From positions 9,231,001 through 9,295,000 of the forward strand of contig CM067527.1 in the NCBI GenBank assembly GCA_034509925.1: a DNA stretch of 64,000 nucleotides, in the 5' to 3' direction. This document shows, in pieces, positions 44,152 through 56,599 of the stretch. Under the pieces are notes generated by a model that saw nothing but the letters and a program-made list of their open reading frames with translations, ran no database searches and was not told the DNA's origin. Each line of letters opens with the position of its first letter. Position 1 is the first letter of the stretch. Position numbers and translations under genes: made by a program. The stretch is from Hirudinaria manillensis (lineage: Eukaryota > Annelida > Clitellata > Hirudinida > Hirudinidae).

Positions 44152-45016
44152 TAGTGATCGACCGGGGCGTCAATTTTAGCCGGGGCCGGGTTAGGGGGAG
44201 CGGTTGCCGGGGGCAGCCGGGACCGGGGTTCAGGCGGGCCGGGGTTAGCCGGGACCGGGGTTGAAGCCGGGGATGGGCAGGCCATCTATAATAACGTTAA
44301 CTAACGGTGCTTTTATTCTCTAAACATGTTGTAAACGTCAAATAATATATAAGTATGCTTATTATGTCAAAGAGATTCTGTAAAACCTGTAATTAAAAAA
44401 AATTTCACAACAACTCTTCCACGCTCCGTTGCGAAAACTTAGAAAAACATTAAATCGTTGATGGAATCTCATGAAAATCAAATCTTATTGAATACCAATT
44501 GATTACTGCTTTGTGAAAGCAATAGTGATGAAAGTTAAACGGTAATTTTTTTTAAAACTCATAGTTTTAAGGACATCATTCCAGGTTCCTCCCGATGATG
44601 TTTTGTAACACCATCGAGTTAAGGAAACTTTCTCAGGCTCCTTTCGAGGGGAGGTACCTGAATCTTGTTGAGGAATCCAGTAATGTTTTTTTTTTAAATT
44701 AAAAGCTACGAGGAGATCGGATATCTAGGATGACTGATGGATTTTCCAGATAGTTCTATGAAATATTATTGGTGAATGGGTACCTGAGGACTTTAACTCT
44801 CTGAACGATATATTTTATGATTCGTCGGATGATGAATAAATTTTATTTAAGTTGGTAAAGCTAAAAATTCGACTTTTGTTTACCCCCGGCTAAACCCCGG
44901 TTGAATTTAAGCCGGGGCGGGACCGGGGAATGTTAAAAAGCCGGGACCGGGGCCGGGACCCCGGTGGTAAAAAAGGCCGGGGTTCAGCCGGGTCCGGGGT
45001 CCCCGGTCGATCACTA
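44152..45016 (+). mobile_element. Non-autonomous hAT transposon, 865 bp
   Basis: Begins TAGTGATCGACCGGGGCGTC and ends GTCCCCGGTCGATCACTA, giving 16-bp inverted termini. It is flanked by the perfect 8-bp target duplication CCTGGAAG (44144-44151 and 45017-45024), diagnostic of hAT. Both ends hold GC-rich subterminal repeats of the type GCCGGGACCGGGG; the middle is AT-rich. A transposase remnant (PEDFNSLNDIFYDSSDDE and stop) lies near 44782-44839. It is inserted into the Jockey-like element, so it is younger than that copy. Confidence 0.92.
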
Positions 45017-46828
45017 CCTGGAAGAGAGCACGGCCTTCGTCTCTCGATGCCTCGTCCAAGCCGCTACGACGAGTTCCCATGTCTCCAGACGATGCCCGAG
45101 GAAACCAGCAGCTCTCTATTGGAACGACGACTGCAAAAGAGCGGCAAAAGAAAGAAACCGGTTAAGAAATCGCTTCTTGAAGATTCGAACCGTGGAGGCA
45201 CACGATGAATACAAAAGGGCAAAGAGCAAGGCTCAATGGATCATAAAGAATTCCAAAAAGGAATGCTGGCAAAAATTTTGCTCGAGCTTCAACAGTACAA
45301 CAGGACTGGACACCCTTTGGAGGACTGTCAAGAGCATGAACTGCCATCAGAGAGGAGTTTGCATCCCTCCTCTTTCTTCCCCTGACGGATCTCCTTTGAA
45401 CAATCTAGGCAAGGCTGAAATACTCGCCAAAACCTTTGCTGAGGCTAGCAGTAATGCTAACCTCCCTCCCAACTTCTTGCATATCAAGAATGACTTTTCT
45501 TTCGATCCTCAAACGGAAAATCCGAACACCACCTTTCTCTCCAATCCCATTGACATCCAGGAGGTGGTTGATTCACTTCGTAAGTGTGGAAACTCCTCTC
45601 CTGGACCTGACGGAATCCACTACGAAATGATTAGAAGACTTCCTTTGCCTTGTCTCAAAAGTATCGTCTCTCTTTTCAATCTGTCCTGGTCGTTGGGGCG
45701 CCTCCCCTCCATCTGGAAAAAAGCTACCGTCATTCCAATCCAGAAGAAAGGGAAACACCCCTCCGATCCAAACTCCTATAGACCCATTTCTCTGACTTCT
45801 ACTCTCTGCAAACTCCTCGAAAGAGTGGTCAGCTCAGATGGTTCCTTGAAAGTTCCAACTTGCTCAGCCAAAACCATGCCGGTTTCAGAAAAGGAAGAGG
45901 ATGTACAGACCAGATTGTACGAATAGTGCAGGACGCAATGGCGTCTTCTAGCAAAAGGAAGAAGACGCTGGGTGTATTCCTCGACCTAGTTTGGCGGGAT
46001 GGCATAATCGCCAGACTGTCCAAACTCGGCATCAGAGGCCCAATGCTGAACTGGATCCAAGACTTCATGAAGGATCGAACCATTGAAGTCCGAATAGGGG
46101 CAGAGCTCTCTGGGCAGTATATGCAGGAAAATGGCACCCCACAAGGCAGTGTCCTAAGCCCCTTACTATTCATCGTGATGCTAGACGGTCTGCCTGAGCC
46201 ACAACAAGGGATCAAGATGTCCATGTATGCAGACGACATCGCCTTCTGGACTTCTGGGAGCAACCTGGCGGCAATGACGTCCAAGATGCAGAGGCAGCTC
46301 AACATGACGGATAAGTTTTTTAATAATAACGGTTTTAAATTATCTTGCAGTAAATCCTCGGCTATTCTCTTCCAGAAGAACAAATCGAGGAATGACAACT
46401 GCAAAGTTGAGCTCCATATAGCTGGTGGTCGCATTTCAGTCTCTCCAACAGTGACTTTTCTGGGAGTAATCTTAGACGAGAAACTTAACTGGAATGCCCA
46501 CACAAAGGCAGTCAAAGAGCGATGTGGAAAGAGGCTCAATGTTATGAGAGCTTTTTCTGGAACCACCTGCCTCCTCCAGTTATACAGAGCAACCATAAGA
46601 TCTATATTGGATTATGCTGGCGAGGCCTTTGATATGAGCCACGGAAGCAACAGAAAAATATACGACAGCTTGCAATGTCAAGCATTAAAAATCTGTTGCC
46701 GTAGTCTGCCAGGAACAAGTTCCTCAACCCTACAGGTGGAATGTGGTGAGCTTCCACTAGGCCTCCGCCGAAAAAAGCTACTGCAAACCACGCCATCAGA
46801 TCGCTGGCTTCGCCTCATAACCCAATAA
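45017..46828 (+). pseudogene. Jockey-like reverse transcriptase part
   Basis: Frame one (to 45926) carries KPAALYWNDDCKRAAKERNR, PGPDGIHYEMIRRLP and SYRPISLTSTLCKLLE. A frameshift near 45830-45860 moves coding to the next frame, with NHAGFRKGRGCTDQIVRIVQ, GTPQGSVLSPLLF and MYADDIAFW. Motif A is shortened: FLDL is followed directly by VWRDGI, so the usual segment with the conserved aromatic residue is deleted. The protein is not functional. Confidence 0.8.
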
Positions 46829-47084
46829 GTAACTGTTACTTTAACTTAACTTCTAGTTCCAGGATCTCACCACGGACGAGCAAACTCCACTGGATACTGA
46901 AGAAGGCCAACCGACCGAGCCCTTCCTCTATTTATTTTTTATTTATTTATTTATTTCTTTTATTTATTTATTTTTTTTCTTTCTTCATTTCTTCCTATTA
47001 TTATCCATCATTATCATTAATACTTAACCTAACTAACATAGTCTTGACCATCTTCGTTATGAACAAGACTTTAAACCACTCACT

Positions 47085-47454
47085 CACTCTCTCACTCACT
47101 CCGCTGGCAGTTCGATGTCGGTTTCGGGCGCGAGAGTTGTAGTGAGCGAGGGTTGCGTGGTATGGCGATGGTCTCGCATGCGCGTCGTATTGTGGGACGA
47201 AGAGAGCGAGTGGGGGAAGGCAGGTGTGCAAAAGATTCGACCGACAAGAACACCCGCCTGATCAGCGGGTGTGGCCCGGCCCCGGAGAACGTCAGAGGTA
47301 TAATGGGCCGAAACGTTTGCAGATGGGGCAACCTCTCTGAGGATTCTTGTCGGCGCTCGCACAGAGTATCAATTTCTAGAGAATTATGGTATATATATGG
47401 GATTATGAAATCGCACTGGCTGCGGTTCCATCTAGACGGAACCCGTACGACAAT
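47085..47454. other. GC-rich segment of unknown origin
   Basis: About 370 bases distinctly richer in GC than the surroundings, with several overlapping shadow frames on both strands. No motif was recognised. It is interrupted by the next hAT copy and continues as AT-rich DNA after it. Confidence 0.4.
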
Positions 47455-48255
47455 TAGTGATCGACCGGGGCGTCAATTTTAGCCGGGGCCGGGTTAGGGG
47501 GAGCGGTTGCCGGGGTTAACCGGGACCGGGGTTGAAGCCGGGGTTGGGGAGGCAATCTATAATAACGTTAACTAACGGTGCTTTTATTCTCTAAACATGT
47601 GGTAAACGTCAAATAATATATAAGTATGCTTATTATGTCAAAGAGATTCTGTAAAACCTGTAATTAAAAAAAATTTTCACTACGACAACTCTTCCACGCT
47701 CCGTTGCGAAAACTTAGAAAAACATTAAATCGTTGATAGAATCTCATGAAAATCAAATCTTATTGAATACTAATTGATTACTGCTTTGTGAACGCAATAG
47801 TGATGAAAGTTAAACGGTAATTTTTTTTAAAACTCATAGTTTTAAGGACATCATTCCAGGTTCCAGCCGATGATGTTTTTTAACACCATCGAGTTAAGGA
47901 AACTCTCTTAGGCTCCTTTCGAGGGGAGGTACCTGAATCTTTTTGAGGAACCCAGTAATGTTTTTTTTTAAATTAAAAGCTACGAGGAGATTGGATATCT
48001 AGGATGACTGATGGATTTTCCAGAAAGTTCCAAGAAATATTATTGGTGAATGGGTAGCTGAGGACTTTAACTCTCTGAACGATATATTTTATGATTCGTC
48101 GGATGATGAATAAATTTTATTTAAGTTGGCAGACCTAAAAATTCGACTTTTATTCACCCCCGGCTAAACCCCGGTTGAATTTAAGCCGGGGCGGGACCGG
48201 GACCAGGGAATGTTAAAAAGCCGGGGCCGGGTCCGGGGTCCCCGGTCGATCACTA
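47455..48255 (+). mobile_element. Non-autonomous hAT transposon, 801 bp
   Basis: Same family as the copy at 44152-45016: TAGTGATCGACCGGGG start and CCCCGGTCGATCACTA end. It is flanked by a perfect 8-bp duplication ACGACAAT (47447-47454 and 48256-48263). The interior is collinear with the other copy, including the transposase 3' remnant ending in the DSSDDE stop. Confidence 0.92.
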
Positions 48256-48519
48256 ACGACAATAGATTAAGAGTTCCAAATAGAATTTGCTTATATTTAC
48301 GGTTTTTTTTTTTAATTTTAAATTTACATATATATAGTTTGTGTTTTATGGCTGCCTATATTTTTATGATAAAGACATAAAACAAAAAATATTTGATTAG
48401 AGCAGTCCGTGGATGGACACTTTAGACGTAATAAGGAGTCGCAATATGGGGGGAGTTGTGTTTTGTCAGTCTCTGCTAGACCGGAATTTTTTGAGCGAGT
48501 CGATGTTCATTTAGATTTA

Positions 48520-48670
48520 ATAATAATAGTTAATTTATATAGCGCCGTATGCGTAGCGTCGGAGGCGCTTTGTGTGAATCTTTTGTTTCTAATTTGGAAG
48601 GTGTTTCCTGAAGAGGTCGGTCTTCAGGTGCCGTTTGAAGAGTTCCAGGGATGGCTGGGCACGTTTTTAA
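48520..48670 (-). mobile_element. Possible CR1/L2-type 3'-end fragment
   Basis: Minus-strand frames read SSNGT-RPTSSGNTF and similar, resembling the 'FK..LKT.LF' tail of CR1/L2 proteins. The end sequence GGCGCTATATAAATTAA on the minus strand is like 3' tails of such elements and of SINEs derived from them. Confidence 0.35.
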
Positions 48671-49152
48671 TAATTGTAAATTTATCAAAAATTTATTGGG
48701 CTCATAATGGAGAAATGGCATTTACAAACGAAATGCTTAGAAAGTCCTGCAGAAATGAAAGCGTCACGTGATTTTGTAAATAACAAAAACTCAACGTAAT
48801 AAAAGCATTAGTTATAATTAAAAGGTCGTAACTTTTATTGAATTCAAGTTTTATTTTTTTATTTTTTTGATTCGTATAAAAATTGATAAATTCAATCAGC
48901 ACATAGATTACTTATCGTGATAATATCACAAAAAATTAATTAAACTCCACTATTTTTTTTATTTTATTATTATTATTCTTAGTATTATTATTTATTATGT
49001 AATATTTTACTTATCGCGATTTTGTCCAATTGATGCATCCCTTTATGAGCCACGCTTCAGTCCTTAAGCTTTTGAAACAGTAGTGAGAAATGGCATCAAT
49101 GTTCTGTGGATCAGGTGTTGACAACTTAAGGCACTCCTGTCAGACTTGGCAC

Positions 49153-49252
49153 TAGTAATCGACCTCGGGCCAATTTTGGTCGGGGTTAGCCGGACCGGGA
49201 GAGAAAAAAGCCGGGGTTTGAGGCGTGGCCGGGATCCCTGGTCGATTGGCAC
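49153..49252 (+). mobile_element. Short hAT-derived relic
   Basis: About 100 bases start TAGTAATCGACCTCGGGCC and end GGATCCCTGGTCGATTGGC, with GC-rich subterminal motifs of the hAT family and almost no interior. TTGGCAC flanks both sides (49146-49152 and 49246-49252), possibly a degraded target duplication. Confidence 0.65.
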
Positions 49253-52200
49253 CCGTACTGATTTTCGCAGGTCAAAAACGTTACAGATTTGTTGTTACAG
49301 ATTACTTGATACATTACGCATGACATGTTGTCTCAGCATGCACGCATAATGACTGTACATAACACAAAATACTGAGTTGACAACAGATGAACATTTTCTT
49401 GCATTTTATGCTTACTGTTTTTCCAGGTTAAGTAAAAGCCAACTGAATCAACAAAACTGTTATCAAAGTTTGGTGTCTTGTGGACATTATTAATTCGTAG
49501 AAAGTAAACCTCCAAGCAACTTCCTGAATGGGTTGCGATGACCTGAGAGAAAACACACATCAAAGGTGTTACGGCTATTACCATTGGTAACATTTTTCTC
49601 AATGGCGCAAAACTGGCTAAGAGTCTGATAGAGAAAAGCTCACATGTTCACTTCTTGGTACAGTGCAAAAAAAGAAGGAAAGATGAACCACCAGCTTTGC
49701 ATGGAACAAAAGGTAGCACAGTACAATATCCAAGTGTCTGCATCAAGAAGGACAATTATTAGTCTTATACCCATAAGATATGTAAAAATTGTTTACTATA
49801 CCACGGCTACAAACAGTAACAGTAATTCTTGATACGACAGGGTTTTACTAACAACGAAAATGAACGTTTTATGTTGTTAATAAGTAGTTAATAACATTGT
49901 GAACTGTGCAGAGTTACAGGTAAATTAGTTTTAATGACAAATTAGTTAGTATAACAAACAAATTAGTTTTATTAATAAACTTTCGGTTGGTGTTCATTAA
50001 TAGTAAATGTTTCGGGGTACACTTGTGACATGTCTTTTTGTAAATAATTGTCCAATGGAAGGGAACGTTAAGGCTAAGATCTGCTCTTTAAAATGATGAT
50101 AAAGTCTGCTTTTTCGTCATAAAATTGCTAAAATTAATTTCCAATCACAGGGATTGACATTTAAAATACTTTAATAAACTGTAACTTTAAAATATTTTAA
50201 CTTTAAAATGTTTTAATACCTGGAAATTAAGTCTTAATGAAACATTTTCATCGAAATCTGTCGAACATTTCCGACTTTTATGGCAACAAGTTGTGACTCT
50301 TTCATGGAACTGGATTCATGTTATCGCTGTCCATTTATAATATATTCGCTAGCGGTCGTGGATTTTTTAACAGTAATATTTTATTCTTTCTTAATATAAT
50401 AATAATAATTATGATAATAATAATAATAATAATAATAATTGTTCATTTAAATCATTTAATCAATAAATTCCAAATTGAATTTGCATTATTACTGCATAAT
50501 TACCACGATAACATAGTAACAAGAACATTGAATCAGAAAAAAATAATTGATAATGAAAATAAACAAATTATTTTAAATAGTTACAATTTATTTTAATACA
50601 GTACAAAAACTATCAGAATAATTATCTATCATAATGTTATTATTTTGTTATTATTATTATTATTATTTCTTCTGCAAAACTGCTCTCCTTCAAATCGAAT
50701 CACCTTTAAACATCTTCTCCACGGATCTCACCTGAGCTTTAAACCACCTGAAGTGCATCTAATACAGGTAGGTATCACATGATTATCAAGGTGTGCTTCG
50801 GTCTCCAGAGCCATTGAGAGCCAAGATATTACCTATTTAAGATTCATAAAAGCTTTCTAATCAAAAAGGACCAACTTATTGTTTGTCATTTTTATCATTA
50901 TTATTGATAATTAATGTTAATAATAATTAATTATTTGTTAAATATTATTTAATAATCTAAAAGCTCTTAATAAAGTAATTGTAAATGTGGCTAAAACATT
51001 TTAAACTATTCCTTTTTAAATCTGTTATCCCTTAATAATCCTATTAGTTTATTTTTTGAACGTTTATTTATAGTTTCCCTTACATGGTACCTAATATTAG
51101 TCTCATAATTAAACAGTTACGTTAAATTAGCGCTGCTTAAACTCGCAAAGGCAACGGTATTGTTCTGAAAACCCCAGGTAACAAAGTCTTGAAAAGAACT
51201 TGATTTAATTTTATTTTTTAAATAAAAAATTTGTTATTGCTTTCCAAACAATGCTATCAATTCTTAGGTGAAATTATAACACATCAATGGTGTTATAAAC
51301 GTCTCCAAATCTCTAAAAGTATTGAGAGACAAGCATTAGAAACAGGTTGAGATGTCCTTAATAAGTGGGTCCCTGATCGATGGGTCAGTTATAAAATCCT
51401 TCTGGATTCAATCCAGCGCGTGATGGATCGCTTGTTAAAGAAGGGGAGAAGCTTTTTAAATCGAAGAGACGCAAGTGGATGGACGGTTGATGGAACGGAT
51501 GCAGGTTGTTGATTGAAGGCCTTCGAGTTCAACTCCTGCCATCTCCTGAATGCCGAGTAAATTTCAATTTCAATGGCATGTCCGATGCATCACGAGCTTA
51601 GTTGCTGAACCCAGTAGGGTTGCAGGGATGGGTCGAGAAGCGCTGGACAACGTATTGGATGATGTAATGGATGCTGTTCCAAATTTTAAGTGAATTGTCC
51701 TAGTTTCCTATCAGTTAAATCGATAAAAACTAAACTGTTTGATATGATGGATGGATGTTTGGATGGTTAGTGGTCATTAACTACTTATTATTAATCACTG
51801 TTTATTAATAACTGATTATTAAACAACCACAAGACCTGCTTTTTGGGGGTATGCTTGGCTTCAGAGAGGGTTTTCAAAATCGAAACAAGATTTCAAGTAA
51901 CAAATGGAAATTTTATTTTCCCGGAAAAAAATTGAATCATTTTCGCATTGAAATAGATAATGTAAAGGACAGGTTTTAATCAGTTTCATCTCATAAGACT
52001 CGATTTTGTCAGTGGTTCAGATCTATTTAAAGCTCTGAAGAGCCCTGTAACGGTAACTATCAATCACTCGCTCTTTTCTTCAATCGTCCATTCAACCATT
52101 AATTATTTCAATCAATCAATCAATCATTCATTCATTCACTTAACAAATCATTCATTCATTCATTCGATCAATCGGCTAATTGAGACTTGAAGTCGAAGTT

Positions 52201-52800
52201 CCTTTGAATGTTTCATCGCCAACTGTTTCTGGTCGTTGCTTGAAGAGCAGTTGTTCCACATCACGTTTCGTTACGAATCGGAATCATTATCATCACCATT
52301 ACCATCATCATCATCACCATCATCATACATAACAACTGCTTACAGTTGTATCGTTTTGTGGCCAAACATTCCATATACAATCATTTTGACGACGACGACG
52401 ACGACGATGGTGATAATGATGATGTTTTGGTGCAAAAGAATCTGGGAATATGTTCCAAGGAGGCGGTTCGGATTGGATATCGAAGGATTTAACGATCTTT
52501 AAAACGAGAATTTCGTTCGACAGGGGGCATGGAATACGTTTGAAAATGGATTTTTTGTTTCTAATTTCCTTGAATTTTGCCCTGCATTTTCCCCGACGAA
52601 ATGCACTCAGTAATACCTGCATTTAGTTCATTAATTGATTAATATAATTTTAAAGAAAGTAGGTTGGAAAAGTCGAATTTAAATTCTTTTCAAATTCAAA
52701 TGTTAACGACAGAAAATTATTATTAACAGATTTTGTGTATTAAAATAAAATCGCAATTCACGTTTAGGTTCGTAAACATTTTATTACATGTGACGAACTA
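49253..52800. other. AT-rich intergenic DNA
   Basis: No gene supported. Short ATA/ATT arrays lie at 50400-50440 and 50640-50665, and TCAT/TCAA repeats near 52105-52170. Frames here are short and have no recognised domains. Confidence 0.6.
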
Positions 52801-52811
52801 TTTGGAGAGCT

Positions 52812-52955
52812 TCACCACCACCATCATCATCATCATCACCATCACCGCCACCACCTCCACTATCATCATCATCATCACCACCATCATCATCATCATCATC
52901 ATCACCACCATCATCATCATCATCATCATCACCATCACCATCAGCATCATTACCG
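52812..52955. repeat. (ATC/ACC)n microsatellite
   Basis: Mixed CATCAT and CACCAC units. Frames encode only Asp, Gly, Met or Ile repeats. Confidence 0.9.
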
Positions 52956-53793
52956 AGAGCTGGATCAGAACAGCTCTGAGCGCGCACCTGCACAATGCGT
53001 TCATTCGCTTGTAAGGAAAGGCGCCTTACTTGTTCGAATTCACTTTGAATTGTTGTTCCTGTTGTTGTTGAACTTTCAATGAACCAACAACAGCAACAAC
53101 AACAACAATAAGTAGATAGAATTACTGCTAATACTACTGCTACTATTACTATAACCAAGATGATGACGACGACGACGAAGATGAGTTTGAGGCTTAAAGG
53201 TTTCAGAAACTGATAAATTGGGATTGGATGGACCGCTGGTTTTCATGTGCTCGCGCGAACAAAGGAACCTATTAATAGTAGTAATAATAATATAAATAAA
53301 TAATAATAACGATAATAAAAATTATAATAATAATAATAATTACGATACTGTTATTGTAAATAACGAAAACAAATAGGAAGCCAGGCGCAGGTGAGTTGAT
53401 GAATATTGATTGAATGCATTTCCTCAAATCATTGGTTCTTGTCGTGTTTTTTATACCAAAGTTCGTTTTTTTTTTGCTCGGGTTTTCCCCATTGCATGTC
53501 ACGATTCATTATCTCCTTCACACACATTATCATAATTTATGTCTGCTAGACGTTATTCTAAGTTTTACTGAATATTAAATTGTATTTCATCTTGCGATGT
53601 AACCTGTGCCGATCGTATATTATCATAATTTATGCTGATTCTTAAAACAGCATCCGAGCAGGTTAATGTTTGGCATAAATTAAGTTGACAGCAACTGAAC
53701 GTTTTCAGGGATATTTTTGGATGGCAAACAAAGGCACTTGTGGAGTTATTGTTGTGAGAATTACTGTTGACGATCATCGTAATGATAATAATA

Positions 53794-53795
<2 letters not shown>

Positions 53796-53875
<80 letters not shown>

Positions 53876-53952
53876 CGACGACGACGACGATGATGATGAT
53901 GATGATGACGACGACGATGATGACGATGACGATGACGATGATGATGATGAGG
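53796..53952. repeat. (GAT)n/(GAC)n microsatellite
   Basis: About 157 bases of GAT with interspersed GAC units; poly-Asp, poly-Met and poly-Ser frames are artefacts. Confidence 0.95.
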
Positions 53953-54589
53953 AAGTTGATGAAAAGGATGACGACGATGGTGACTTTGACAATGATTAAA
54001 TTCATGATTAAGATGCTGATGAACTTGTGACGAGGCTTTGACATCTGACGTAGGAAATTGCTTGGATTTATTTGAGAAGAATTTAAAAAAGAAAAAAAAA
54101 GATTTGCAAATCGTAATGAATAAATGTAATTTATATTCCTTAGTTGCTGACTTTTAATTTGATTCCAGTTCAGGAAAGTCAACCCTAATTTCAATCATTC
54201 AACCTTCAATCGATCAGTTCGTATGACTCATTTCAATCACTGGACTCTCAATCAGTTCGCATGACTCATTTCAATCATTCAATTTTCAATCGCTCATGTC
54301 AAACGAATCTTTTCAATCAAACAACTCAAACAATGAAGTTCTTCTGCAAAGAGAGAAGTCATCTCGTGTCATTCTCTGAAGGAATGTTTTCCTTCGCATT
54401 TTATTAAATATTATTATTAAATTATTATTTTTTCAAATAACAATTTAATCGTGGAAATAAATCCATTCAATTCACCATCAATGCTTTGATTCACATCTTA
54501 AATCCCAAATGTAATCGTTATTAATGTTATTGTCATTACAATTTGTTTGTTTAATTCGACGAATTATATTAAATTTTATTTAAAAACAC

Positions 54590-54925
54590 AGTAATGATGA
54601 TGATGATGATAATAATAATAATAAAAATAATAATGATAATAATAACATAAATATTAATAATAATAATAACAACATAAATAATAATAATAGCAATAATAAT
54701 AATAATAGCAATAATAATAATAATAGCAGTAATAATAATAGCAATAATAATAATAATAACAATTCAAGTGCGTTATTAAACTATTACTAGTTCAATTAAA
54801 ACATGAACATTGATCAGTTGTTATTGAAGTTTACAATTTGAAAGTCTTCAACGTTTGCTGCTTGGAAAGATGAAAAGGTGTCTGTTGGTGATATTAATGA
54901 TAACGACAATGTAATAAGTATTATC

Positions 54926-54984
<59 letters not shown>

Positions 54985-55020
54985 GTAATAATAATAATAA
55001 TAACAACAATAATAATAATT
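54590..55020. repeat. (ATA)n arrays with variants
   Basis: Two blocks, 54590-54762 and about 54929-55020, of AAT units with AGC and AAC variants. Leu/Ile-rich frames are artefacts. Confidence 0.9.
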
Positions 55021-55232
55021 ATATTATAATTATAAAAATAATAATAATTGTTGTTGTTATTATTATAATAACTAATATTGTGTTATTGATTATCATTTCT
55101 TAAATTTAATCCGTCACAATTATTTGAATATTTTATTGAATGTTGTGTTATTTGGTGTTACGTGGTTTCAAGGAAATTCATTGGAAGACTGAAAAGATGG
55201 TGAATGATTGGAAAAAGGTCCAATTGGACGTT

Positions 55233-55291
55233 GTACAATGTACAATATACAATGTACAATGTACAATGTACAATATACAATGTACAATTGT
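55233..55291. repeat. Heptanucleotide array TACAATG/TACAATA
   Basis: About eight 7-bp units. TGTACA palindromes recur at the joints, so the block can fold on itself and reads similarly on both strands. Confidence 0.85.
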
Positions 55292-55400
55292 ATATCCAAC
55301 ATGTATGTTTAAAGTAACTGAGTATCCTACACGTATTGTATAATTGTTGTATGTAACTATTATTGTTGTGATGAGGAAGACGTCTAAGACGATGACGATG

Positions 55401-55432
<32 letters not shown>

Positions 55433-55779
55433 GATGATATCCAGGAGAACGAACACAATGACAGTTGGTTGCTGCATTCCAAAGACGTTTCTTTCGGGTC
55501 TTCTTTAAGGTTATCGATTATAAATATTTCGAGAATAATATAATTACGCAATAAATATAAATAAATATAAAGCACATAATTATTCCATTAGCGATTATTA
55601 ATTTTGATAAATTTAATAAAATTATTAAATAACCAGGAAGAAGAATGATTTTAAATAACGGAACCTAGAAAGTTGGTTGCAAATCAGAGATGAAATTGAG
55701 GGAAAAAAATGCGATGTGATTCCACCAAATCCTTTGAACCATGCTTTTGTGATTGCCTCGATATGCATGGTGATGATGG

Positions 55780-56470
55780 TTACGACGACGAAGACGATGG
55801 TGATGATGATGATGGTGGTGGTGGTGATGATGGTGGTGGTGATGATGATGATGGCGGCGGCTGTGGTGGTGATGATGATGTCGATGGCGATGACGTACAA
55901 CTGCTTCGCAATGTTGGTGGCTGTTCGCCTGTGTTCGTCAGCTGATAACCAGACGACATTTTCTCTCCTATGACGTCACTGATAGCCATGACACCTCTCT
56001 TTTTTTTTTCTCTCTCTCTCTCTCTCTCTCTAGATGATGAAGACGACGATAATGATGGAGGAGGTGATGATGATGATGAGGTGGATGATGATGATGATGA
56101 TGAGGTGGATAAAGGTATGGATATGGTATTGTTGCTGGAGAAGAAAGCTTTAACAGTGGTAATGATAGAGTTAATAATGATTTCCTTATTCATCATCATC
56201 ACCACCATCATCATCACTATCATCATCATCACAACCATCGGCGATGACTCTCGTCTGACATTGACACGGATATCTGCCCAAAACATTCAACCCAGTAAAC
56301 CTTAGTCGGTTCACTGAGTGCAGTGGTGGCGGATTTCCAGTGATTTAGTTAATACTTGCTCTGCTTTGAAGATGACGACTATGACGATGACGACGACGAT
56401 GATGTTGATAATGATTATGATGATGATAATGATGAATGTGACGATGACGACGACGATGACGTTAACAAAG
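55780..56470. repeat. Clustered GAT/GGT/ATC and TC microsatellites
   Basis: (GATGGT)n at about 55788-55885, (TC)n at 56009-56031, GAT arrays at 56033-56105, ATC arrays at 56190-56235, GAT/GAC arrays at 56373-56462. No gene is supported. Confidence 0.85.
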
Positions 56471-56599
56471 TACTGACTGCTTCGACACAGACACACGGAC
56501 ACGTGATGTCTCAGGTTACTGATAAGTAAAACTATTGATCACCCACTGTTTACACATCCCCCGTGAACCACACGCATGCACGAGCAATCACCGACCCTC

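Larger units (their letters stand above)
43170..46860 (+). mobile_element. I/Jockey-like non-LTR retrotransposon, broken
   Basis: An ORF1 remnant (about 43170-43386) precedes an endonuclease block and a reverse transcriptase block. A hAT copy (44152-45016) is inserted between them. Motifs include IMLQETFL, GGGVMTCVREG and GDINAYS in the endonuclease; SSPGPDGIHYEMI, SYRPISLTS, GTPQGSVLSP and MYADDIAFW in RT. A T-rich (TTTA)n stretch near 46929-46980 may be linked to its 3' side. Several frameshifts mean it is inactive. Confidence 0.8.

Noticed and set aside
43408..46828. Jockey-like frames considered as a host gene
   Set aside because: Endonuclease and reverse transcriptase motifs and frameshifts identify a dead retrotransposon.
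47001..47482. Overlapping frames in the GC-rich segment
   Set aside because: Frames overlap on both strands without motifs; probably a by-product of base composition.
51500..51560. TTCGAGTTCAACTCCTGCC, resembling a tRNA T-arm
   Set aside because: No matching acceptor, D-arm or anticodon arm could be found upstream.
53685..53999. Poly-Asp, poly-Met and poly-Ser frames
   Set aside because: Produced by the GAT microsatellite on both strands.
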